Below, in pieces: positions 41,830 to 54,200 of a DNA stretch of 64,000 bases. The notes beneath the pieces were generated by a model. The model worked only from the letters and a program-made list of their open reading frames with translations. It ran no database searches and was not told the DNA's origin. Position numbers and translations under genes: made by a program. Positions within the stretch are counted from its first letter, which is position 1; every line of letters begins with the position of its first letter. The stretch comes from Elgaria multicarinata webbii (lineage: Eukaryota; Chordata; Lepidosauria; Squamata; Anguidae): assembly GCF_023053635.1 (NCBI RefSeq), contig NC_086188.1, positions 1,066,501 through 1,130,500 on the forward strand, given 5' to 3'.

Positions 41830-44800
41830 CACAATGACGTTGTATTTACAAGGCTACTTAAGTACTAATGGACTAGGTGTGGTCAGAGAACAGTTCTTGG
41901 ATAGGATATACACAGCTCCTTTGTTCATCTTCATTGTATATACAAAAATATTCCATATTCCTTTTTCATGAAAATATAATGTATGCAGCCAGGTTAAATG
42001 TTTTTCTAATTGCATCCTCTAATTACTATAGTTGCATATGATGAAGTGAATTCTGGTTTACGAAAGGTTGTTCTGTAATAAATTGGTTGGTCTTTAAGGA
42101 GCCCCAAGACTTTGCTGTTTTTGCTGTGATTCCCCCCTTTAAAAATAAGCTGATTCTCCCCCCCCCCATGAAAATAATGTACTGTGTCGTTTTTCCTTTT
42201 CAGAAACATCACTGCATATTTTTGTGTACAACAGCTGAATAAGATTTACAGCAAGAACATTCAGAAAATATGATTGCCTTATAGAAATTGAAAATCAGCA
42301 TTGATACAAGTATGTGTGTATTGGTGGTGGTGGTGGTGTGCAGTCAGGTATGATACAGTAAAGGTGCACGTCATACCCGGTCCCCTGCTCCAGTGTTTCA
42401 GACTACTTATGTTGTGCTCAGGGGCACTTCATATTATTTCCTTATAAAATAATAATAGTGGACTTGTGTACCACAAATGCATTCCAAAGGCACAAATCCC
42501 CCATTTAAAAGAAAATCGTGTGATTGACCTGTGTTGGTAATGTTGCTTTAAGTTACAACATTGACCCTTCCTTCCCTTCACCTTTTTGCCCTCAGTTTTG
42601 TCTGTGGTGCTTCCAGGCAGAAGGGCTCCTACCACAACTAATCAAAAGACGTTGTGTGGCTATTCCATCGTTTCCTTCTTAACTGATTTTTTTGAGGAAA
42701 GAAAAAAAAAGACAAAAGTCACTGTGGAAAAACACAGTGTGGCCAGTGGGTGCTTTCAGATTAATCAAAAGGCAGTGAGGAGCTGTTATGTCTTTTCCTG
42801 CTTAACTGTTGCTTTTTCTTATAAGAAACACAGAAAGCTTACAAATTGAGCACATCTGGGCCCCTTATAAAACTCTGCGAATGCGGCAGAGAGCCGGCAC
42901 ATTTCAAGCTTCGTCTAGAAGCACCCATTGAATCACATCCTATCTGCCTCATCCCCCCATGGTCCAAGCAGATTCCTTACTATTACATGTCTATTTGGCC
43001 CCCCACACACAGAAGCAGAATTTGAAAGATATTGGGGAGGAGATGGGCTAGTGACGCCACTGATTCCCATCGGTGCTATACACCGATGGCTCTTGCTGTG
43101 AACACAGAATCGGTTTGCCCAGAGCTCAGTCCAAAAGAGATTGTTCATCTGTTCTAAACAAAATGAAGCGTGTGTTCTTTCTCCGTGGACTTACTACTCA
43201 AATTATGTCTGTATACACCCTTTATCTGACAGATACCACACCTACTTGCCCTTTTAAAATGTTTATTTTGGGCTTTATATGTGGCCTGCCTCTTCTTGAC
43301 TATTTCAAATTAAAGTATCCCTACTGCATTTTCGTTGTTGCTTAGATATATTATAGCTTGGAAAATGGACTCTAAATTTAATCTGGTGCTCTTGTTATCA
43401 AATTATTAGCCTTGTGAGCAGCAAGGCCTTCACCAGAAACAGATCAAAATCAAACTACTCAGGAAGCCTGTTCGGGTGTAATTACTTCCCCAGAGATTTG
43501 GTCAAGTCTAACAGCTTTTTCCCAGAAACATACAAGCTCTCCCTGGTTAGGAATCTGCATTAACAACCCCCCAGTCCCTTTGAAGACAGGCAGTAAATGA
43601 CACAGCTTTCTTTACCTCAATAACCACAGCTTAATAGGAGATAAACTTTTCAGAAGTACTTGTTCTGAAACATATCCATTCTTCTGGGTTCTCTTACAAT
43701 GAATGTGGCTGCTTTTCATTGTTTTATTATTAGTTTTAGATGGTATAAATTGCGGGTATTGTTGATTTCATTTTTTTAAAAAAAACATTTTAGTGTATCA
43801 ACTGCCTTGAGAATGCATGTAGCACTTAAAGGCAGTATGTAAATACTTAGTGAATTATTAAATAAATACAAAAAAAAGTGTACATTAATAGTTGGAACAA
43901 GATCTATTTGCTTGCTTCCATTTTTGCTCAGATTATAAATAGGGATATTTTTTCTGTTCATTTACAGTAGAACTCCTGACTCTATTGAAGTCAAAACACA
44001 AAATATTAACTTAATTTCAGCAACAACAAAAATACTGTCACTTTAGGAAATCTTTCTATGCATAAAGAAAATTGACTTGATGAACAATGCTGCATTAGAA
44101 GGTTCGTTCACTCCATGAGAATGCTCTCTTTGGAATATTCAGGACGACAAGACAGAACTTGAAATGTAACACAGCTTAATAGTTAAGGGCAAACAAAACT
44201 CTAAGAGTAGTGATTGAGAAAAGCAGGAGGCAACAGCAAGGAGAGAAAGTGAAATTTACCTGTATGTTCAATAAGATACACGGTGTAGATAACTGTTGAT
44301 ATTGCATCTTTATGATAAACATTAGTCTCCCTGAATTTGCACGTGCAGAAAAACAGCAGCACGCTCTAAACATAAGTTTTAATTTGATCAGTTCTGTCTG
44401 ACTTCAGAAATGAACAGTAAACCACGTGCACCAAAATGTTCCATGCTCTTCTCCCACTTCCCACCATTATATTAATTTTACAAGCTTGTTCAATACAAGG
44501 TCTTGGTAGCTTTTAAAGAAATACCAACATGAACCGAGAGATGCAGATATTTTTACAAAATACAGTGAAAGGAGACGTCTATTGTATCGGCACAGAAAAT
44601 GGTGAAAAACAGTCATTGCTTTATGTCTCAGGATGTATACAGAAGAAAAGAAAGGGGAGTGATGCTAGAAACTATAATATAAATGGAAGAGGGGATGGGA
44701 CTGAAATCACTTGTAAACTGAGAAACATATTGAAGTCTGTGGAGCCTAGCTTTGGTGGGACTCGGAGCTTTGCAGGTGGCTTTAGAATGATTATGGACAG

Positions 44801-45285
44801 GTCCACAAACATGACAACGCTGCTTGGGAAGAGAGTTTAAGAACGGCACAAAGGGGGTAGAACTAAGAATAAGGTGACAGTAGAAAGGAGAGGAAAAACT
44901 TCCTGAGATATGTATGGGATTGTGGAATATGTCCACCCCAAAGGGATGATTAGAAGTGACAATAAATAAAACTAAAAAGCCTGGGAATGATGCTAGCGGG
45001 TGCACTGTGGGGCATAGCCATAGACAGTTTCGTCCTGTGGCTCTCTTTCCGAAACCAACGTTAGGAGTAATACTTGTTGTCATATTTTGTTTCCTGATAT
45101 TCTTCTCTCTTTCATTGCAGAGTTCTGAACAGTCAAAGCAGGAGAACTGCAGAGAGAGAAAAATATGTTTCATCCATTGTATCCAGCAGCAATTATTCCC
45201 CATTGCCAGTATACTTCTCTGCTCCTTATGAAGACACCTGCACGTGACATGTCTTTTTCACTTGACCTTTGTGCAGATCCTCATT
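41830..45285. other. Promoter side of the small gene and VPS33A 3' flank
   Basis: AT-rich sequence with no supported gene. The part nearest 45285 should be VPS33A 3' UTR. The first usable minus-strand poly(A) hexamer I see is ATTAAA at 44378-44383, so the UTR end is uncertain. A retroelement tail lies near 43720-43870. A 191-codon minus frame (44628-45203) is judged fortuitous. Confidence 0.45.
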
Positions 45286-48200
45286 CTAAAAGGGTGGCGG
45301 CTCCAGCTTCTCCATCAGAGATTTAACCCAGCTTGTTCCATTGATTAGCTTAGTCGTTGCAATGACATATTCTGTGCCCCCATCTTCCATTTGAGACAGA
45401 AACCGGAGGGCTGCAATTTCAGCGTAGGTCACTCCACCCAGGAAGAATACCAGAGTGACTCTGTTTTCTCCTTGCTGACCTGCATTGTTTACAGGGGGAG
45501 AGAGTGTTGAAAAACGGCTCCGAAACAACATCACAATTCAAACGGCATGTCCAAGGATACCTACGCTTTTTTTGAAGCCCCGTTGGTAACTGCTGCCTCT
45601 CTTCAAAGTGAGGGCCTGGAAGCATCTTTAAGACTTCCTCTATGCTTCGCCACCCCGGCCGGGCCAGCAGTTGTGCCAGGCGCACACTTAGAGGAGCATA
45701 GCCGCTGTATACATAGGAAATATCATTTGGATTCTGTAGAAAGGAAGGGGGGGTGTAGAGTCAGTGAGGAGATACGCTGCCTTACAGCCACCTTTCATAC
45801 CATCCTTAGCAACACTCCTTAGCTGTTTTTAGAAGAATGTTTTTAAATTTTGTATTTTTGTTTTAATGTTTATTTTATTTATTTATTTATTTATTACATT
45901 TTTATACCGCCCCATAGCCGAAGCTCTCGGTTTACTGTTTTTAACTTTTGTAAACTGCCCAGAGAGCTTCGGCTATGGGGCGGTATATAAATGCAATAAA
46001 TAAACAAACCAACAAACATCACAATTGAGAGACCAGGCACTTAACACACCTGTTCGTTGACATCATCCATCCACAAGCGCAGCGTTTTCCGAATTGTTGG
46101 GTAATTGTTTCTGCTGCCTAACTGGGCCTTCAAGAGTCCAGCTTTTTCTAGGTTATTTAAGGTCAGTATGTGTTCATAGCCATACGTCTGTAACGAGAAC
46201 AATTGTCTTTTAGCATTGTGTTTTATGCATCACACATGGAACTGTGAGTTGATCTGCTTAAGATACACATACAGTATCTGCTAGGACGGAAGGAAGGAAA
46301 ACCCATATTTCCTAAAACCAAGTACTGATTTGGGGAGTAACAGGTTTTGGCTTATTGATAGCACAACCCTCCCACTGTGTTCAAGAGGACTTACTCCCAA
46401 GTAAGTGCACAGATTGTAGCCTGAGATTTCAATCCACAAACCACTTGCTCTGGAGGTCTAACGGACTAGAGTTATGTGCACAGTAGAAAGTTAAACAGTA
46501 AATGAACAAGTCGGTTGAAACACCACACACCCAAACAAAATAAATCAATGCTGGAACACGACGACGTTTCTTGGTAGTTGATGACGACCAAGCTTTTCTC
46601 CCACTAACCATGGCCCATCCCAATCCTGCAGAGATTATAGACTATATTCAGTTTTAACCATTTGAGTTACCAGATTAGCTATTTCACATAAGGTCTTCCC
46701 AAGAGCTACCTTTATTTGCCTTTTCATCGGACTAACCTGGAGAATCTCTCTCTTATAGTAATCCAGGACCTTCTGCTTCAGTCCACTGTTGCACACAGAC
46801 TGCAGACAAACAAGCCGTAAAATCTTGATCAACGGGTGCTTTTGCGCAATACAATCTTCGACGTAATTGTTGACCTAAATATATAAACACAAGCCATCAA
46901 ACAAAACCACAAGATTCTGAAGAAGACTAAACAAAAAGTTTAGCTCTAATTTGTAGGAAGGCATTAAGTGGATGTGCAACCTTCTTCCCACCCCATGGCC
47001 CAGATTTCAAGAGCATTTTCCACCAAATTGAATCCAGACACAATGGATTCGTGTGGGTTTTTTTACTTGTAGTTTTTGTTCATTAAAAATAGTGATTGCC
47101 AAATGCTCAGTCTGATCCACCAGCAATCTGGGCTAAAATGGCCCCTGCAACTGGTGTTGTGGACATTAGGTTTAAGTAAGTTAGGTTGCAGAAATTACAG
47201 TGGAACATAGACAAGGTCTACATAGCTGCACCTCCCACAGTTAATGGCCAATAAAACAAACTATTTAAGAGCCTCTTCACCTACCTTATCAGTGTCTATT
47301 CCTGACATAAACTCTTGTTCCACAGTTAAGTTATCAAAGAAGTCTTCTGATGCTGAAGTAAAAAACAAAGAAACAGTAAATGAATAAGTTTCATTTGGAA
47401 ATAAATGTCAATATGTTAAGTGAGTTTAGACATACTGTAAAACAGCCTTCCTCAACTTGGGGCGCTCCAGATGTGTTGGACTGCATCTCCCAGAATGCCC
47501 CAGCCAGCGGCTGGGGCATTCTGGGAGTTGTAGTCCAACACATCTGGAGCGCCCCAGGTTGAGGAAGGCTGCTGTAAAAGCATGATCAATGGTGGGCTCT
47601 GGTTGCTGGGACCTTATTTACATGGCATGTATTAAAAATGGATCCTCATTACATACAAGAGGCTAACGAAAGTTATAGCTGCAATACTCACTAGTAATGT
47701 CTTTGATAAGCTCCGCAATGGAAGTGTGGTTAGCTAAAGAGCTTCTTGCTGCTTGCATGTGTGGCAGCTGTGAGACAAACTGTTTGATCTCCCCAACAGT
47801 TTTAGCATGGTGCCTTTCCTAAGAAAGCAAACCCAGCAGTGAGCACTCAGATTCAATTCCCCCGGCACACAGACAGAGCATACAACCATGATTTGTATTC
47901 TATACTATATTCACTGTTCCAGCTAACAAAGAACAGCTTTATGCTGATGGTTGAAATCTCTTTCTCTGACACAATGCCCCAGTTCTTCCTTTGCTATGAA
48001 CACATCACAAAAATCCGTTCAAGATTCAGATTCCCAGAATTGCCAAATGAATGGCAAGTTGTCCACCTGGTAATGCAAACAGTTCAACTCAGCATCTAAC
48101 TGACTCAGCCTCCATTCTTAATTTTATATTGTTCAAAGAGCAGCTAGTGACCCTGTTCAGACGACACGGTAAGTCGTGGTGGCTAAACATTTTGAGCTAA

Positions 48201-51200
48201 ACATTAGCATGTTGTGTGAACCATTCCTGAGCACGGTGGCTACATAACCATGGTTTAAACACGCTCACTAACCATTTGCTACAAAAGGTTAGCTGGCTAA
48301 CCATGGCTTAGCATGTTGTCTGAATAGGACCACTATGGTGCAGTGGATAGTGTGCTGGACTGGGACTTGAGGGATTTGGGTTTGAATGCTGCCCTCAGCT
48401 AAGTAAGAATGGCTCTCAGCATAATGTACTTCAGAGCAGCCTAGGAAGGATATAACCAGCAGGGTATGTTGTAACTCACACTGGCCTCTTAAGATAGAGC
48501 GGGAAGAAAATTCATTTAAGTAGAAGACATTGGCCTACAACATACACCCCAATTACTGGAATACAATACAATTGTTTGTTTTAGTGATTACCATTTGCTC
48601 TCATGGTTATAATTTGTCCCTTTTGTTTTGTTGTTGCATTTTAGTGATTTTATCTTGTAGTTTGTTTTTAAATTCTCTTCTCCACTTTGAGAATCTTGAT
48701 GGAAAAGCAAATCATAAAGGTTCTAAATAAATAAACTGATCCAACGTAACGATGTGAGAAATGATCTTCTGACAACCCCTAAGAATGCTTCCTGAATAGA
48801 GAGAAATCTTGTTATCTCAGTCATGGTGAAAATCATAGAACTTAACTCTAAGGACTAGATTTCCAGAGGTGCGTAATGACATATTAATAAAGATAATCCA
48901 AAAGTTTATATTCTAAGCCCAGCTTCGATCAGAGCAACAAGAAAAAACTACACATCCAAACACATTTATTTAAAAGTGCGGAACTTGGTTGAAGTGTAAA
49001 CTATATGAGGGGCAAGCCCAGGCAGGAAGACAATAATGAAGTCTGCCATTAAGAGGCCCTCTGCTACCCACAAGCTGCTGTTTCATTATCACCTATTATA
49101 TCCGACAACTTGCATTTCTTTCTCCTTCCCTTCCAACGTAAAAGCATGAATGTTCCCGCAAGTGCCAATTATGGAACTCAAACTTTAACAAGGTCCCTTG
49201 TTCCACAGGCAAGTGCATCTGGCCTGGACTTTCAATGGGGCAGAAAGACACACAGAATTCAGCTTCCTAAGAATCTCACCTTTCATTAAAAACAAGCAAC
49301 TTGCTCGTACAGTTCCCGTAATTTATATATGTTGGAAAACCCAGGTGTTTTTTACTTGGTGCAGCGTTTGGATCACCTGGGTACAGGATGCTCATCATCC
49401 CTATAGCAGGTGTGGGGATGTTTTGGACTTCAACTCCCAGCTTTACTGACTACTGTCCATGCTAGTAGGAGCTTCTGGGAGTTAAAGTCCAAAACATCTG
49501 GAGATAGACCTTCTGCCCTCCTCTGTTCTACAGCACTCATGGCCTTGGGCATCTATAGCATGCAGGAACCTTAACTTGTGGGTCGCTCTGGAACAAAAGT
49601 GTAGACCCCAGGCCTGACCTGACCAACATCAAGGGTTTATATATATAACATGGAACATCTTCAAGGATGAATGAGCAACTCAGATCGATTTACACTCCTA
49701 AAAAGCAGGGTGACAAAATAACGATCCATTACCTCAAATGCCGCTGATATAATCTTGGCTCTCTTGCTCAGCACGGAGCCCACGGCGTTGAAGTTCTTGT
49801 CTCGGATCTCTGCGTAGAGCTCCTCAGCGGAATTCAGCTGCAGTTTCTTGGGCTCTGTGGGGAGATCCTTGCCTCCCTCCCCTTGCTTCTTGGGAGCAAA
49901 CTTCTCTGGAGGGAGTTTCACGTAAGCTGCCCAAACACAAGTCAAAGAAAGAGAGCTGCCCTGAGGCCTTTTCAGCACACAGTGGAAACAAAAAGAGCAA
50001 ACCACCGGTAATGCAGGATCTTTTAAAGCAGCCTTCCTCAACCTAGGGCGCTCCAGATGTGTTGGACTACAACTCCCAGAATGCCCCAGCCAGGCTGGGG
50101 CATTCTGGGAGTTGTAGTCCAACACATCTGGAGCGCCCCAGGTTGAGGAAGGCTGCTTTAAAAGATCAGCTTTTGTTGGCAAATGTTAAGCACGCTCCTG
50201 AAACGGTGTGTGTGTCAGCTTCTTTCCAAGAGAAACTAATCCAGTAGACGCTATCCCCTTCTATCAACCTTTCCGCTCTCTTACTTTTGGGATGGAAATG
50301 ACTTCTAGACTAGATAATCCCACTGAACAAAAGAGAAAAAAATATTTATCCATTAAGTCACAGTGAAATAAATGGGAGTTACAAAACTGCTAGAGAACCT
50401 GACTTACTCTTTGGAAAATAATGTGCCATAGCATAAGGCAAAGGTGAGGAGGAGGGGTGGGAGTGGGGCATGTATTTGTCATTCCCACTGTCCCTAAAAC
50501 CTCAGGGAAGATGAGGGGAAGACTGAAAAAATCCCCTGGGGAAGGGAGAATGAGAGAACCTAGAGGAAGAGGAGACTGGATCAAGGAAGAAAATGATTTT
50601 TAAAATGGAGGGGGAAGCTGAGAAAGGTGTATTTGCTGAAGCTGGACAAGTCTTGGAATTGTTGTCCCTTCTGTGAAGAGAGCATCTGCCTCACTGGCTG
50701 AAAAAGGAACGTAACTGTACAGAGAAACTGAGGATTTATGAACTAGTCAAAGACAGGGCCATCTATTTTCCAAACGATAACTGATTACAAACACAGTCAT
50801 TTCTGCTTACGTACTATTCTGAATTCCATATATTTCATCAATCAGCCCCTCATACGTTAGCTGTGTGGCCAGAGGCGAAATCAAGTCTACGTTGCGGTCG
50901 AGCAGCAACAGGGTATCAAAGACAGGGAAAATTGCATTCTGACTTCCGGAGAATTCCCGCTTCATCCTGATCATCATATTTGCTACATGCTGAAGACAGA
51001 AGCATTCAGGAGATTACGGCCCAGGCTACAATCTGTGACTACCACATCAGACATTTTAGACCTCTTTAAATACGCATTTCTCACGTCCTGAAGTGGTGAT
51101 GAATCTCTGGATTAGGGTTATGGGCAAGAGGCAGGTTCAGTTTGATTGGTGCAGCAAATCAACCAACATCTCCAGCCTTGCCCTTCCCCATGTCACAGTG

Positions 51201-54200
51201 TGTGTATATATACTAAGCACACCCACATCGGATAGGCTACAAAGGAGGGCTTTGTTTTAGGTTAAAGACAGGCCCACAGCATGCCTCTTTGAATATAACC
51301 ACAGTCAGAGAAATGAGCCATCCCCAGTAGACCTTTGCGATTCAGACTGTCCATACAAAGGGGCAGGGACACTGGAAAACAGCAGGCAGGATGCCAGACT
51401 GAGTGAGATGACTGATAAAGGAAGAAAATCCAGTTCGTCTTTACCCGTGCACATTCTCCCTTTCCAAAGATTTGTGGGATCGTTCCATAAAGTGCCTGAA
51501 GTGTCATGAGTCCCTTCGCTGCGTGGTAAAGGCAGGTCTGGTCATTTTCTAAGTAACACTCCTATTAAAAAAAAAGTCACAAGGAAAGGATAGTAAGAAA
51601 CTTAGGATACGGATGTTATCCTTAGCTTAACAGCAATAGTTGCAGATAGGATTGGAGAATTGGAACAGGCCTCTGTGTCCTTCCTTCCAACCCTCCAATC
51701 AGGCAGAATTAGCTGCTGTTCAAAAATCTCCAAAGGGAAAGCAGCCCCTAGCGAAGTGCTGAAGACGTTTTCCACAATTATTTATTTTATCTTTAAAATG
51801 GGTACTCCACTTTAAAATATAAAGTTTCAAAGTAGTGTCCAAAAAACAAACAAACACATAAAATCACAAAAGAACTATAAAAACATATTAAAACAGACGA
51901 AGTGACCAGAAAAACGCTAACACACCAACATAGTCTTCTAAGACAGGAGCACTAAAATCAACATATTGAAGGTCTGGGCTGAAGTTTTCACTTGGCAATC
52001 AAAGCTGAGCAAACCAGGTGCAGGCGACACATGGCCCTGGAGAGAACCACCCATAATTGGAGAGCCACCACTGCAAAGGGCCTTTCCCTGGTTGTTAATA
52101 TCTTGACAGTGGGGGCGCCCAATGAAGGGCCACTGAAACAGATCTTAACACATGGTTCTACTCTAGACCTCAAATTAAGAGGAGGCCAAAGTCATTGCGC
52201 ACTAAGGGAACACTGGGATGCAACTGGCACGTTTAGAACAGCCCTTATCAGGGGCTCAATTTGGAAAGACACCTCACTCTATACTATCCACGCAAAGAAA
52301 CTAAATACTGACTTTAAAGGCACTTTCAGACTCCATGGATAACAGATCTCCATCAAACGGAATGAGGTCCAGGCTGTACTCCTCTCGAAGAAGGAAGGAG
52401 CTCAGGACTCCCTGATCGTTCAGCCGCTGCTCGCACAACAAGCTGCGACGTGGCACGAATAAGATGTGGAAATCCCTCTGTGGACCACGGATTCTGTCTT
52501 CACTGGAAAGGGACAAGGAGAGTGTTTGAGAGAAAGAAGAACTACCAGATCAAACCAACAGACCAGCCTTCAATATTCTGACCCAAATTCATAAGGTGTG
52601 TCACTTTAGAAAAGGACTAGACTTATCAATCAATGCAAGAAAAAGCAAAACCAGAATGTCTGAAGATTCTGCTCAGATGCTTTTTATTTTAAAATATGCA
52701 AAGTCACATAGTCTGATTTTAGCTAGGCTCATGAGGTTCTGATCTCTCTTTGAGAGCCCCTCGGGCTCTTGTATGGGAAGGGCTGAGTGCGTGGGCGGCT
52801 CTTTCCTGCTTCAGCAAGAGGCTCTTTGGTGCCACCTCCGTCACTGAAGGATCAAGCTTGACTTGACAGCAGCCGGCCTACATGTCATGTGAGTTGGTGC
52901 TGTCTCCTTATAAAGCTGTAATGGGGGCGGGGGGGGGGGGGAAACAATTCTCCCCAGCTGCTTTTCTCTGCAAGTGGAGCCCCAAGACTGTACGTCAACC
53001 ACACCAGTAGAAAAACAGCTGAGGACAATGTTTTTATTTTTGATGGGGGGAGCAGGGGTCAGGCTCCCTGCCTCTACTACCACCACCACCACCCCTCTAC
53101 TTCACAACAATTCATAGAATCATAGAATAGTAGAGTTGGAAGGGGCCTCTAAGGCCATCAAGTCCAACTCTCCGCTCAATGCAGCATAACCGGAATTGGG
53201 TTATGCCATCATCGCATCTATTTTGCATCTGAGAGGAAAGGATTTTCAGCTGGAGTTGAAAACCAATATGTACCTGAGCACATTTTCAGCAATTATATCC
53301 ATGAGCTCTAGCCTTGGTCTGACAAAGAAAATAATATTCTTGACATCAGCATGCGGAAGGCGGCCTGCTTTGAGGGTGAACATTTTCTCCACCTCATGTT
53401 CCTGGAAGGAAACAAAAAAGTTACATGAAAATAATATGCAATCTTATTCTACTCTCTGGAAGTTGCTTTCAGAAAAGTCTGAAACAACTGAGGCTTTCTG
53501 ACTACTGCTGGGAGTAGCTGTCCTTATTTTTCTTAAATGTGATGTTTAACTGGGGAGACTGCCTGTGATTACGGCCTAAATCAGGTCACACAAAAAGCTA
53601 AAGTAGCCCTGTTGGTCAAAACAAGAATTCCAAAATCCCTATCATCATCATAAAGGCATTATGGTGCCTGATAAAGAGTTCTGGAGAACTCAAAAGCTTG
53701 CACAGAATTTGGTGACCTTTTGAGTTGGCCTAATAAAAGAATTCGGATAAATCAGGACACCAGTAGTAATTTTTTCATCCCACTTTGCATAAAACTCATA
53801 TTTCCAAATCTTGACTGCATAGCATAATGCCCCATTCTTCCTGTGCATTGGTATAACTCCCATCCCTTTCAATTCACAGCAGATTGCGTTCATTAGCAGT
53901 AAGTCTTCAGTAATTACAGAATTTTGCTCTTTCTCTTTCTCAGGCCTTTTTTAAAACACATGCTTGCTGCTTCTCTTAAAATAAAACTAGGACAATTTAC
54001 AGCATATAAAATCATAAGCATAAGTACTGTGTGGTGGGGCAGGTAGGCAAATTTGTTTTGCCTACCTGCCTCCCCCCCCAGCCCCCCACACACAGAGGGC
54101 ATCTCCGTCCCTTCATGGTAACACTCTCTGTCTTTGTGCTATTTCCATAGGAACAGAGCAAAGCAAACACACTATTTATGAAGCACATCAGCTTTTCCAA

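Noticed and set aside
44628-45203. 191-codon minus-strand open frame 3' of VPS33A
   Set aside because: Sits in the expected 3' UTR, composition is low-information and no domain or splice sites fit; plus-strand frames overlap it equally well.
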